From the NCBI GenBank assembly GCA_024734495.1, contig JALMQS010000887.1:1319611-1383610 (forward strand): 64,000 nucleotides of DNA, read 5' to 3'. The translations under genes and the position numbers were made by a program. A model generated the notes under the pieces. It was not told the origin of the DNA, searched no databases, and worked only from the letters and a program-made list of their open reading frames with translations. Origin of the DNA: Forficula auricularia. Lineage: Eukaryota > Arthropoda > Insecta > Dermaptera > Forficulidae. Shown here one piece after another: positions 10,393 through 21,519 of the stretch (the first letter of the stretch is position 1; each line of letters begins with the position of its first letter).

Positions 10393-10938
10393 ATATAAAT
10401 TGAGAACAGAAATCCATTTTTTAGTGATAGATGCAAAAACTACTATTAGTATTAAAGTATAAAATGTAGTTCTAACATTCTAATATAGATAAGAAATAAA
10501 TAAATTTACAATCTCTATGGTATATTAGTATGGTAAAAGGTTTCGAGACATCAAAATTATAGTGATTGAAATTCGCTTGTTTTAATTAAATTCATATTTA
10601 AATTAACCACACTTCTAGTTTGTCACTGGACAAGTTAATTTTTAGAACACTAAAAAAAATTATTTAATGCTTTTTAGTCCATTTCGAAATAAAAACAGTG
10701 TTTTTTTCTTCAAAAAATTTATTCATATTTTTAAATTATTATTTTAACTGAAATTCAGTTGGTAGGTACATATAATATCAAATTACAATTTTTTTCCTAT
10801 TATTTATTATTAATGGAGAATATATATTTTACATTTATGTACATTCATTCAGATTTATTTAATTTATATATTCAGGTTTGAATTTAATAATGAATAAATA
10901 ATAGCCGATTGATTATTTAACGAGATGAAACAGTTAAA
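10393..10938. other. AT-rich non-coding, no feature identified
   Basis: No open frame with recognisable content and no repeat boundary is visible up to the TA that precedes the Tc1 element. Confidence 0.4.
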
Positions 10939-12609
10939 TACACTCGGGAGCAGCTAAATCGACTCAACCTCTAAGCGCGCATACAAAGTCGTTTTTCTTT
11001 TAAATGGCCAAGCCGATATTTATAAAATAAATATATCTTTAAAGCTTATTTATTTAGCTTTACATTGATATCAATTTCAAGCAAATCGGCTTATTACTTT
11101 TTAAATTATGTGATCCGAATGGCTGAACTGGAAAAATTGCTGTTCCTAGCTGCCGCTACTTGTTAGTTACAATTTCCTTATAAAAACCAATGTAACCAAT
11201 TATTCTTATTAATCGATTTTCAGCAATTGACCTGAACACATCTACGCAAATTGACACAATTGTTTTCAGAAAATCATGGATACTAAGCCGAAGTTGCCGC
11301 TCAAGTTGTTGCTCTGTTGGAACAGAGCCTTACTCAAAAGAAGTCGCTCGTCAATTGAACTTAAGTCAGTCTACTGTCTCAAGGGTCTACAGAAGGTTTC
11401 AGGAGACTGGTGCCTTCACTCGGAGACCAAATACCCGCACGCCGCCGGTGCACGTCTGAGAGAGGATGAACGTTTTACGCTGTCACGACGTCTCTCCAGA
11501 AACCGCCACCTCACTGGTGTCGATGTCTCCAGCAGCAGCCGAGAGAAGTTCGAGGTCTGGCTGTATCAGTCGGTGGACAGATCCGAGGCAGCGCCTGAAG
11601 GAAGCCAAACCATCACTTGCAGAAGACCCTGGCCTCCTGGACCGGAAATTAGCGCTCTCGATCACAGTCCGGCTCTCTGGCTTCAATTTGCTCGAGAGCA
11701 TCTCAATTGGAGTATCGACCAATGGCGGGCTGCCCTATTCACAGATGAGTGTAGAGTGTGCATTCATGGCAGTGACAGGAGAAGTCGGGTCTACAGGCGT
11801 CAAGGTAGAGCGATTTTCTCAATGCTGTTTCTCTCAAACAGTGTCATATGGTGGTGGTTCCGGCATGATTTGGGGTGGCATTTCTCTGGAGGGAAAAACA
11901 GATATTGTTTTTGTGCCTGGTGGAGGCCGGAGAGGGGTCTAACAGCTGACCGTTACATTGCTGACATTCTCCTGCATCATGTTGTTCCATATAAAGGATT
12001 TATTGGGGAAAAATTTTTACTGATGCATGATAATGCCCGGTGCCACGCTGCGATGGTCACTCGGCAATACATGACCGAAGTCGCTATCCACACCATGGAG
12101 TGGCCAGCGCTCAGCCCAGACATGAATCCCATCGAACATATGTGGGACCACCTCAAGCAAAGGGTTCGAGTCAGAAATTCGGTACCTTCGACCATTGATG
12201 AGCTTAAGACAGCGCTTGTTAGATGAATGGGAAGGCATCCCTCAAGATTTTATAAAAAAACTCATCAGGTCGATGCAGGATCGCATGCGGGCTGTTATAA
12301 AAGCTTGGGGGCAACACAAATTATTAAGAAAATAAATTTTCTTTGTTATGTTTAAAATGTCAATTTAATTTTAATTTTGAACATCCCTACTTTTCCTTTC
12401 CTTTACATCCTTTTTTCCTTTCATTGTCATTCAGATCACATAATTTAAAAAGTAATGAGCCGATTTGCTTGAAATTGATATCAATGTAAAGCTAAATAAA
12501 TAAGCTTTAAAGATATATTTATTTTATAAATATCGGCTTGGCCATTTAAAAGAAAACGACTTTGTATGCGCGCTTAGAGGTTGAGTCGATTTAGCTGCTC
12601 CCGAGTGTA
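10939..12609 (+). mobile_element. Tc1-family DNA transposon with about 180-bp inverted repeats
   Basis: The element is 10941-12607, flanked by TA on both sides (10939-10940 and 12608-12609), the Tc1/mariner target duplication. The left terminal repeat (10941-11121, starting CACTCGGGAGCAGC) and the right one (12428-12607, ending GCTGCTCCCGAGTG) are near-identical over about 180 bp. Such long repeats with the transposase between them resemble the Tc1 relatives with extended termini. Total length, 1667 bp, is normal for Tc1. The transposase is broken, so the copy is not autonomous, but the well-preserved ends could still be acted on by a transposase made elsewhere. Confidence 0.92.
11276..12335 (+). 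pseudogene. Tc1 transposase, DD34E, multiply frameshifted
   Basis: The ancestral reading moves between frames. The N-terminal paired-like helix-turn-helix is recognisable in a non-ATG frame around 11293-11455 (LNLSQSTVSRVYRRF). The first catalytic Asp lies in LFTDE near 11744. A middle block, GMIWGGISLEGKTDI, is in another frame at about 11860-11915. The catalytic Asp in LMHDNARCH (codon at 12029) and the Glu in NPIEHMWDHLK (12134) are separated by 34 residues, the Tc1 DD34E signature. Another shift near 12215 leads to a C-terminal tail ending at a TAA at 12333. The longest single open frame (11276-12226) therefore mixes genuine and out-of-frame sequence. A functional enzyme would nick and join the TA-flanked ends; this copy cannot. 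Confidence 0.85.
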
Positions 12610-13078
12610 ACATTAAACAGAGTTTGATCGAAAATCAAAAAAAATATATATATAATAAAAAGTTAAAAAAAGATAAAAAAAAACATTGCTCTGTTGGCTG
12701 GAGCAATACAGAACGTTAAACAAACAATTTAACTGTTGACTGACTGCCTGGAAACACAATTTGCTTTAAATTTAATAGTTCATTATCACTTAATTTATAC
12801 GCGTAATTTCAACAGCAATCAACACATTAGAGGCTTTATTCAATTTACAAACGATCTCGTTTTTTCGATTTTTTTTTTATTTTACAATTAACTCAAATTA
12901 GAGTACGATTTTTAATCTGTTATCAAATGAGAAAAATCCAAAAAGCTTATTAATGTTTTTATAAAAATATTAGTTTGACTTTATAATTAAAAAAATTATT
13001 TCCTGGCTTTATTTGTTTATTTATTCATAAATACACGATATATGAACATTAATATGTCGTGTCGTGTGTATAGAGTTG
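12610..13078. other. AT-rich non-coding, no feature identified
   Basis: No gene or defined repeat end is visible. It may contain the unrecognised 5' end of the Helitron whose 3' array follows. Confidence 0.35.
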
Positions 13079-13738
13079 GCAAGTCAACTGTGCATAGGCC
13101 AGGATTTTATTTATAATTATAAACTATATTTATAAAATAGTGCTTGGTAGGTAGGGCCGACCGGAAACTTGACTTAGTTACATATAGATGGCAGTGGTAC
13201 CGCTTGAATCTTTAGCTAAGAAGATTGTCACATTTTAAAAATAATGGAATGAGACGCTCCTCTCCAGGCGCTAGGTGACGCCGGACCAAAGGCAAGTCAA
13301 CTGTGCATAGGTCCGGATTTTACTTATAATTATAAACTATATTTATAAAATAGTGTTTTGGTAGGTAGGGCCGACCGGAAACTTGACTTAGTTACATATA
13401 GATGGCAGTGGTACCTCTTGAATCTTTAGCTAAGAAGATTGTCACATTTTTTTAAAAGCCTGGAATAAGACGCTCCCCGCCAGGCGCTAGGTGACGCCGG
13501 ACCAAAGGCAAGTCAACTGTGCATAGGTCCGGATTTTACTTATAATTATAAACTTTATTTATAAAATAGTGTTTGGTAGGTAGGGCCGACCTGAAACTTG
13601 ACTTAGTTACATATAGATGGCAGTGGTACCGCTTGAATCTTTAGCTAAGAAGATTGTCACATTTTTAAAAAGAATGGAAAGAGACGCTCCTCTCCAGGGG
13701 CTAGGTCACGCCGGACTGAAGGCCCGGTCGACAGCTAT
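13079..13738 (+). mobile_element. Helitron 3' region expanded into a three-copy tandem array
   Basis: Three tandem monomers of about 213, 216 and 214 bp start at 13081, 13294 and 13510, each with AAGTCAACTGTGCATAGG. Every monomer ends in a Helitron-type 3' segment with GAGACGCTCC and a CTAGGTGACGCCGGACCAAAGGC-like hairpin region. Only the last one continues into CCGGTCGACAGCTATTA, the apparent terminus (CTAT in place of CTAG). The same terminal module (ATGAGACGCTCCCCGC, then CCGGTCGTCAGCTAGT) closes the Helitron at 16421-16726. The array therefore looks like repeated use or bypass of a termination signal. The 5' TC end was not identified. Confidence 0.7.
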
Positions 13739-14344
13739 TATTAAATAAATAAATAAATAATCATTTTTCGTTTCGATAATTAATCATTGGAGGAGAGACT
13801 GGTCGGCTCAATTTCAACTTCACGATTTTATAAATGTAATTAATCTGAAAGTGATAACAGTAAGTTTACCATTTATTAAAAATATTTCATTTGCGAAAAA
13901 ATGCAATGGCATACATTACAATTATACCAAATGTTTTTTTCAATTCTGATTTTTATGGTTGCGATTGTAAATGTCTGAATCGTGAAGAAAAGTCATATTC
14001 AGCTATAATATTGGGACTTAGTACTCTTCTTAAAATATAATCTTCTTAAAATATAAACTTGGAAGATAATTACAATTTTCTCCTACGTGTACCATAGATT
14101 GAGAACCTACATACTTACAAATTTTATGTATTAGTATTTGTTTATATTTTTCCTGGCTAGATAATATAAAATTCTAATAAAGATATACTATTCAATTTTT
14201 AAAATTATATTTCTAGAACATTCAATCAGAAAATTTGCAAGTAGAAAATTTATTTCTAATGAAAATGGAGTCGAAAATAGACCAAAATGATGATTATTTT
14301 TTAGGAAATCTTGAAATCTAGTTCCAGATTCAAAATTTAAAATT
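13739..14344. other. AT-rich non-coding, no feature identified
   Basis: A small local duplication (TCTTAAAATATAA at 14029 and 14043) is the only structure noted. Confidence 0.35.
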
Positions 14345-14875
14345 ATCAGGCCAAATTGTTGTGTGTTTTTCAGTATCTACATATAAATCTCATTGTTTTA
14401 AGGAATTTTATCACATTATAATGGGCCACGGGTTGGACAGCCCTGATATAAATCGAATGGGATTAAAGAAGGATATGAGGAATGATAATTTATTTTTTAA
14501 AAGGGTCACGGATATAATAATCCCTGACTATAGATTATCTATTGTCATGTAAGAACGTGTAAAGATCTAAAAGACAAGTCCTGACAAGTTTTAGACCAGG
14601 AGAGAAATTATCAATTAATTGTGATTGTTCTAGAAACCCCCAATTCCTTGGCTCCTTGTACTAGAATGATAACTTATAGGCTTAGTGAATTTTATTTTTG
14701 AAAAAAACTTCACGTATTATACAAATTTACATTCATATTTCGAAAAAGGGAATAAATATATCACTACACATAAATCTCAAAGTTTTATGGAAGTTTATGA
14801 TTTTATGTTAGGCCACACTCATTGCAGTGCTGGGCCACATGCGGCCCACGGGCCACGGGTTGGACATCCCTGTCC
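14345..14875. mobile_element. Two hAT-type right ends (decayed non-autonomous copies)
   Basis: Two segments end in the same kind of terminus: GGGCCACGGGTTGGACAGCC followed by CTG at 14445, and GGGCCACGGGTTGGACATCC followed by CTG at 14872. Upstream both share the text ACATAAATCTCA...GTTTTA.GGAA...TTTATGATTTTATGTT(A)GGCCA in diverged form. The reverse complement begins CAGGG(A/C)TGTCCAACCCG, a familiar hAT terminus. Matching left ends and clear 8-bp duplications were not found, so these are probably truncated copies. Confidence 0.5.
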
Positions 14876-14929
14876 TAGATTTCTGACTGAACTGTACTCC
14901 CAGCCTATATACGCGTATAACTGGAGAAT

Positions 14930-15010
14930 GACGCATATAGCTCAGTTAACCTACAATCGGAGGGGATGCTCATACTTGAGAACGATCGAAACGTCGTAGT
15001 TATATTGTTT
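14930..15010 (+). ncRNA. Remnant of a Penelope-like hammerhead 3' half
   Basis: The string CTTGAGAACGATCGAAACGTC followed by GTAGTT (14977-15003) has the GAAAC-GTC half of a Penelope-type hammerhead core. The expected CTGATGA box upstream is not recognisable (GGGATGCTCATA instead). It is listed as a remnant only. Confidence 0.3.
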
Positions 15011-15089
15011 CATTTTTTTGTTCAATAAATAATTATAATTAATTATGTGTGATTTAAACAAAATTTCAACTCTAGGTGATGTGATTTCT

Positions 15090-15786
15090 GACAACTTTTG
15101 TTTAAAAAAATTTCCCCAAAAACCCACCCAAAAATAGGGGGAGTGTGAAAAAATATAAATTCTTGCCCTGAGCAAACTCAACCAAATTTTGTATACATAA
15201 TCTCTGGGCCTCTAGAGAGCTAGAAATGCAAAAACTAACCACCCAAAATGTGTGTGTGTGTGTGTGTGGGTGGGGGAGGTCAAAAAATGAAAATTCTTTC
15301 TCTTGGGCCAAACTCAATCAAATTTTGTATACATAATCTGTGGGTCACTAGAAGGCTAGAAATGCAAAAACAGGGTGCGGGGTGGAATGGGGGTGGGGTG
15401 GAATGGGGGTGGGGTGAGGAGTGAGGCGGAGTAGGGTTGGGGTGAAGGGGGTGGTGCGGGGTGGAGTCCAGGGGCATAGCGGGGGTATGGTACGCAGGGT
15501 TTGGAAGGCACTGGGTGGATGGGGTGCGGGTTGTGGTGTGGGTGCGGGGGTTGGGAACGGGTGTGAAGTGGGGGTGCTGGAGGGGGTTTTAGGGGTGGGA
15601 GTAGTGGGTTAGGGTGCGGAATGGAGGGGTGGTGTGGTGGGGCCGGGTGTTGGGCATGGTGCAGGGTGGGTTTCGGGGGGTGTGGTGCGTGGGAGTGGGG
15701 GGTGAGCTGGGGTATGAGGGCCGGGGGTCTAGGGGGCGTGCCCCCTGGCTAGTAAGAGGGCCGCCGAAGGCGGGCCTTGCAGCGAG
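15090..15786 (+). mobile_element. Helitron with long G-rich minisatellite body
   Basis: The 3' end is clear: GCCCCCTGGCTAGTAAGAGG, then the hairpin GCCGCCGAAGGCGGGCC, then TTGCAGCGAG before a T (15783-15786, CGAG in place of the usual CTAG). The same 3' module ends the Helitrons at 55344 and, in variant form, 62724. The body holds two copies of a block containing AATTTTGTATACATAATCTN and GCTAGAAATGCAAAAACT (15184 and 15320). From 15370 to 15730 it is strongly G-rich on the plus strand, with GGGGTGGGGTG-type repeats. The 5' TC end is uncertain. The 65- and 63-codon frames here are low-complexity artefacts. Confidence 0.65.
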
Positions 15787-16370
15787 TTATTAAAATAAAA
15801 AAATAAATTGATTTGCTTGTGAGGGACTTAAAAAAAGAAATATATTCGTAAATAAAATAAAAACAAAGAAAAAATAGGAATGGTGTCTTTGATTTCTGTT
15901 TAAATGTTTTGCTAAATCATTTCATGCTTTTCTTGTTAAATTCAACATTTTCCTACCATGTTTATTTTATTTTGCTCGTTCGCTCTTTTCTTCCTGTCTG
16001 TTGCGTAAATCACTTGGAATTTCAAACTTGAAAGTAAATTTAAAGTTTTTATTATAAACCGTTTAAAAGTTATCACATGACAATTGCAGACTGGCACCCT
16101 CTTCTTCTTCCGCGATTCTCTCTCTCACTCTCTGTTCTTAATTCTTATCAAGTAATGATTTTTAACGGGCTTTGAAATTTGAATTGAGTTCCAAAAGGGA
16201 TAAATGGAACGGATGGATCACTTCCATATATCTGGCAACCCTCACTATTCAAAGTTTATATATCCTTGTGGTTTAATTATTATGACAAGCATAAATAAAT
16301 TTTCTGGATGTGAAGGATAAACCATGAATTAATTTTGAAAAATAAAAATGAAAAAGCTTAAAACATTTTA
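15787..16370. other. Non-coding, no feature identified
   Basis: AT-rich sequence with a pyrimidine-rich stretch (CTTCTTCTTCCGCGATTCTC at 16101). No gene or repeat boundary is recognised before the Helitron at 16371. Confidence 0.35.
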
Positions 16371-16420
16371 TCTCTTATATTATTAAATGAACAATTCTTG
16401 TATATCTATCTATCTATCTA

Positions 16421-16726
16421 TCTATATATATAAAATAGAAAAGTATGTGGATATGTATGTGGAAACGATCTGATTGGCCAGTGCATAGCCAATGCCAAAG
16501 CGTTAAATTATTAGAACGATTATGATTGGTCAGATAGTGATTGTGCTTAGGCAATGTGTTAAATAAATCTTTCCTTATTCTTCCTTATTTTTGAATCAAT
16601 TTCATTCAGCACATTCTTTCGATACTTACAGTAAGATTTTAAATTTCAATTATTAAATTGGTATGAATGAGACGCTCCCCGCAAGGGGCTAGGTGACGCC
16701 GGGCCGAAGGCCCGGTCGTCAGCTAG
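16421..16726 (+). mobile_element. Nested non-autonomous Helitron, 306 bp
   Basis: It starts TCTATATATATAAAATAGAA after an A and ends with the hairpin region GCCGGGCCGAAGGCCCGGTC, then GTCAGCTAG before a T (CTAG at 16723-16726). Both ends follow the Helitron A/T insertion rule. Removing it rejoins the outer Helitron sequence. Its 3' module is the one multiplied in the 13079-13738 array. The start overlaps a TCTA microsatellite, so the 5' boundary could shift by multiples of four. Confidence 0.8.
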
Positions 16727-17227
16727 TATAGTATATATAGAATCTGTTTCCCAAAAACAGCTCTAACGATTTCGCTAAAAATTGGTGTACTTATCTCATG
16801 AGTTATTAGTCGTGTATAAATTTCAATCCGGAAGTGGTCATGTCGCAAAATAAATATTTTAATCGTTCATATCTCGTCTTCGGTAAGTCGCAGAGCTTTG
16901 AAATTTGAATCTTAAGCTATCTTGAAACTTTAAGAAGTACCACAAGATTTTGCTTAAAATAGAAGTATCAGAAGTTGATATTTACGTACGTAAGAATTTA
17001 CCCCCCCTGTGTTTCGCAACTATAAATCTCAGAGCTACGATATTCGAAACTTAAGCTCGATATATGCTAGAAGGGGCACAGCAAGTTTTTGCTTGAAATA
17101 GGAAGTGGATTTTTCTTTTTTTTTCTTTTCTCAAAAACGGCAGTAACGATTTTTTTAAAAATTGGTGTACTTATCAAGTGTCATGAGTTATTAGTCGTGA
17201 TAGATTTTAATTCGATTTAAATAACGT

Positions 17228-17513
17228 AAATTAGTCGACTGTGGGTCAGTGGCTAGAGTGTTGGGTCGCTGACTCGAAGATCGCTGATTCGAGACTGAGT
17301 CTCGGCAGATAGATATTTGCAGTCGCCTCCTCTTGGAATGTAATGGCAACCTACTAAGCGTATAATTGGCAAGTGACCTCTCCAAATTAGCCGTTTAAAA
17401 CCGGCGTTAAAAAGTAGGTCCCGTATAACAACTAAACACACTCAGCACTGGTAAATGTGGAGAGGCGCCGACACACGTTTTGGGTATGGCACTCGAAGAA
17501 GAAGAAATTAGTC
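17228..17513 (+). mobile_element. tRNA-derived SINE, family 1, with 9-bp target duplication
   Basis: The SINE (17237-17504) starts GACTGTGGGTCAGTGGCTAG, with an A-box-like region, and has a B-box-like GATTCGAGACTG. It ends in a GCACTCGAAGAAGAAG tail. AAATTAGTC flanks it at 17228-17236 and 17505-17513, an exact duplication. Related copies lie at 33631-33914 and 46101-46411. The short open frames on the minus strand here are by-products. It was transcribed by RNA polymerase III and mobilised by a LINE. Confidence 0.85.
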
Positions 17514-17650
17514 ATGTCGTAAAATAAATATTTTAATCATTGATATCTCGTCTTCAGTAAGTCGCAGAGTCTTGAAATTTGAAACTTAAGCATTTTAGAG
17601 GCAAAATGTTACCGAGCATCGCTCCGTGATCCAGGCACTCTATTATTAAA

Positions 17651-20600
17651 CTCTCTCTCTTTCTCTCTCTCTCACACACATACCCATTTATAATTATATG
17701 TTGTTAGTAAATATTTAATTGAGAATTCTTTAATATAAAAAAATCGATTTCGAGATTTTTGCATTTTAAGGTTCTTTGATGAGGGGAGTCGGGTAGCCGA
17801 GCGCCATAGAGCACCATTTCTGAATCGTTGTCTTAATGACGATGTTGGAACGGGATGCCTAAATTCAGGCCTTAATACCTTTAATAAAAAGAAATTAAGT
17901 AAAATTACGAGGTAGGTTACTTTATTTCTTATTATTAAAAAAATGTTTCACCTTAAAGCAACACCTATCTCCTTAAAAGCTACTTAAAAAAACCTTTGGC
18001 AGAATAAAAATTTGACCTGGTAAATCTCGGCTCCCTCACTAAAACATAATAAAAATATCATAATCAATAGAAATTGGCTAAATGGACTTAGAATATTAAG
18101 CAAAATAAAAAAATTTCATTGATGGAGATCAGTTTTGACGAGAGACTTGGGTCATTATCTACGGATCAGGAACCCTAAGGATCACAGTAAAAATTTTACC
18201 GATTATAATCGAATACCAAAACTAATTTACACACATAAACGCATACATATGAATTTAAAGATATTCACTTAGAATTTTTTCATTGGTATACGTGTTCCCG
18301 GGGTCATAAAAAAGGTCCCTTGATTCTAAAAAAGTGCAATTTATGTCTCTATGTAACAGGGATGTACCCAGAAAGGGCGTTCTCCACCTCCGAAATCATT
18401 TAGCTGACATTATATATAAATAATATTAATTCAGGGAAATCTAATAAAAAATATATTTATCATTTTTTATATTAATAAATACATACATTATTTATGTAAA
18501 AAATTTTCAATAAAAAAATAAATAAATAAAAAAATTGTGAAATGAATTCATGTCTAGCTTTTTGATTAATAGTTTTAAATTATTAATTTTCCAATACGAG
18601 CTGATTATAACGTTGTCTAATATTCAATTTGAGCTTTTTGAAGTAGAATGCCTCTTTGTCTGCGAATAATTATTGTGTCTAAATTGAGAAAATAGTGAGT
18701 AAAAGCGCCTGTTTTAGTTAGATATGCAACAGTTTGTGTTCCAGGTAGTATCATCAGGCGCTTAATATTTTCAAAATCTTACTTTTGAAGGATTAATAAA
18801 ATGTTTAATATATCAATTTCAATATCGGTAATTCATGGTCCAAGATTTTTCACTTCATTCAATATCATATATCGAAAATACTTAATAGAAACAATTATCA
18901 GGAAACCTAAGAAATTGAATTCACATTCTGAGGAGCCGTTATTTTTTCAATCGGACATTAAAACTAATCGTTTTGTAACAATTAAAATAATTTGAATGAA
19001 ATCACACTACTATTCTTTCATATATTTGTATAGCTATTTAAATCAAAGGGTTGAAAAGTTATAGGGAAGAATGATGCATGCTAATTTGCTCATACCTTGC
19101 GGGCGGAGCACTGAAATAAAAATTATTTTTCTTTAGATTTCACTGAAATATTTTTTCATTAATATTTTTTTTTCTTTGTGTGATGTAACAATATTTTTGG
19201 AATTTTATTGAGAATATTAAAAGTACTTCCCTAAAAATACCCAAGTGTTACAAAGTTCGAAACTATGTATATAGTAACTACTAGTATATTCTCATGAATC
19301 TATGTAATATAGAGAGTGTAGTTTAGTTTCCCCCCTGATATAAATGAACTTATATTTGAAACTTTTTTTTCATATAATGCACTGTTTTTGAGTTATTAGA
19401 CTGTCTCAAGATAAAAAACTCACCCGGTATAGAAACTATATAGATTCTCGAAAAATGTATATAGTTTAGAACGTTGTGTTACTAGGGCAATAGCTAGAGT
19501 TATCAGGCTATGTATAACTGGACGGATTTTACGATATCATCTATATAGTTTGGAAATTTCTGCTTCTAGGGAATGATGAAAAACAAAGTTCGAAACTATA
19601 GATATATATAGACTCGAGAATATCGAGAAAATAGTAATTATTTAGTTTAGAACTTTGTGCTACTATGGTAATAGCTAGAGGTATCAGAACATATTTGACG
19701 AAATCATAAGATTACCTGATGACTTTTCCTTGGCTTTCACCATGTTGAAACTACCGATTTCAATTTAAACAGCGAAATTAATCTGTGTTAGTATATGTGG
19801 GTCTGTTAGCTCATAGATAGGGTCCTCAATAACTTTTAAGAATATTAACTTTTAAGACAAAAATGTTAAGGAGGATAGATAGTTCTATACTCCATTACAC
19901 ATCCAGAAACTTATAACAGTCTTCTATAAATTATTTGATTTATTAACAAACTGACCCTGGAATTTTTTCAAGAGATATTCATATTAAGAAAATGTTAAAA
20001 TACAGATACAGTGTTTATTTTTTTTATTATTATTTTGAATACATTTATAAAAATGTTAAGAAGAAGTAGATTATTTGTCGTTAATTTTATTTAAATTGTA
20101 TAAATTTATGAATATTAAAAAAAAAAAATCGCCATCTTTAAATAAATATAAAGTGAATAGATTTGAATTATTGTCACGAATAAAAAGAAAAAAAAATATA
20201 TATGGAATTTCTTTTGGAATATATTTCTATATATATTCATTTTGCGCATAGAGATAATGAAGCTCTCTGGGTGTGATCCTTGAAAACAATATTATCTTTC
20301 GTCTCATAAAAGACTCGGGTGAATAACCAAGGCAATAGAATAAAATACAAACGAGAAAGAAGAACGAGACTAAAAAAAAACTTAACATATTTTTTGTTGT
20401 TGTTTTGCATTTGAAATGGATAAAAGAATGTAAAGGGTGAAATGTCATGGGTAACTAATTATGTTTATCAGATAAAATTCACTTATTAGAATATATATTC
20501 ATATATCATCTCTTGCAAAAATTTCCGCTCAACATCATTAGCCTTTAAAACTAGAACGTGATTACGCATAGTAGACACGTATTGGTGAAAAACTGCAATT

Positions 20601-21180
20601 GCTATAGACTCTTGTTTAGGGTGAACACAAGCATATTTTTACCCATAAGAATATATTTTTATACCGTTAAATTCCCGTTAACTAATTCGTGTAGTGGTTT
20701 CCACTAGAAACTAAGGGCTAATTTATATGTTATCAATAATGCTCCATATCTCGAATAGATGATGTCACAGGTCTAGTGGCGAAAATCAGAGGCATTAGTT
20801 AACAGGAATGTAAATAAATGTTTCTTATGGCAGAGCAGAATTTGTTTCCTTCTGCCCCTAGATGTCAAAGTATTATAATCATCTTAAATAAATTGATTAT
20901 ATAATTGACTTTGGATTATATAGTATTTTTCCACAAAAAAATATGTTTACTTTTCTTTTATTAGATATATTTTATATTTTTACATATTTCCATCCGTTAT
21001 ATAATTTCAGCTGCATATCGCCAGGTCCTATGACCATATTCATCTAGGCCGTGCTTGTTTAAATATCGCAGGTCTTGAGAAGATTATAATATGTCAAAGT
21101 TGATTTTAAGCATTTCTACTAGTTCTTTGACCCTTGAGATGCAAATACCTTTTAAGTGTCTTCTGATTAGTAATTAATAG
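17651..21180. other. Long AT-rich stretch without genes
   Basis: No gene is supported. A (CT)n/(CA)n microsatellite sits at 17650-17685. A family B tail fragment (AAAATGTTTCACCTT, then CTCCTTAAAAGC) is at 17941-17980. A weak SINE-head-like fragment around 18160-18225 (ACGGATCAGGAACCC, then TTTTACCGATTATAATC) resembles one at 38860. A short internal repeat near 19380-19700 repeats a GTTCGAAACTATAGATATA-like and 'AGGGCAATAGCTAGAGTTAT' text (19489 and 19668). The 64-codon frame at 18801 and the 73-codon frame at 20227 show no domains. Confidence 0.4.
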
Positions 21181-21216
21181 GGATTGTGGTGTTGGTGAAA
21201 CATCTTTATATTCTGA

Positions 21217-21519
21217 TTAGTATAGCGTACCTGGAGCACTGAGCGATGCTCGGTAACTTTTTGCCTCAAAATAGCTTATGTTTTAAATTTCAAGACTCTG
21301 CGACTTACCAAAGACGAGATATGAACGATTAAAATATTTATTTAACAACATGACTAATTTACACCCCTTCCTTTATTCAATCGGATTCAAATTTATACAT
21401 GACTAATAACTCATGAGACTTGATAAGTACACCAATTTTTAGAGAAATCCTTAGAGCCGTTTTCAAGAAACCTATTCTATATTTATATATACATTAATTG
21501 CTCGTTTAATATAATAAGA
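21217..21519 (-). mobile_element. Non-autonomous Helitron, about 303 bp
   Basis: On the minus strand it starts TCTTATTATATTAAACGAGC and ends with the hairpin ACCGAGCATCGCTCAGT, a CTCCAGGTACGCTATA spacer and CTAA before a T. It shares its ends with the Helitron at 4262 and its body with the outer Helitron at 16371 (TCATGAGTTATTAGTC, AAATAAATATTTTAATCGTT, CATATCTCGTCTTTGGTAAG). The hairpin has one mismatch. A GATAA microsatellite adjoins the 5' end. Confidence 0.75.

Larger units (their letters stand above)
16371..17650 (+). mobile_element. Outer Helitron, hosts a second Helitron and a SINE
   Basis: The 5' end (16371, TCTCTTATATTATTAAATGA) corresponds to the 5' ends of the copies at 4262 and 21519. 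The body, with 'AACGATTTCGCTAAAAATTG' and 'GGTGTACTTATC' blocks, occurs twice (about 16755 and 17140), as does CATATCTCGTCTTCGGTAAG (16869, near-copy at 17544). The 3' hairpin GTTACCGAGCATCGCTCCGT is at 17609, with one mismatch in the stem. The exact CTRR end is decayed, near 17650. It is interrupted by the Helitron at 16421-16726 and the SINE at 17237-17504, so it is the oldest layer. Confidence 0.65.

Noticed and set aside
11466..11942. 158-codon frame as a separate gene
   Set aside because: Its recognisable part (GMIWGGISLEGKTDI) is the middle of the Tc1 transposase in another frame.
15280..15612. Pro/His-rich and Gly/Val-rich open frames on both strands
   Set aside because: They are translations of a G-rich minisatellite inside a Helitron.
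17780..17880. GAGTCGGGTAGCCGAGCGCC as a tRNA-like head
   Set aside because: There is no B box at the right distance and no similarity to the SINE families here.
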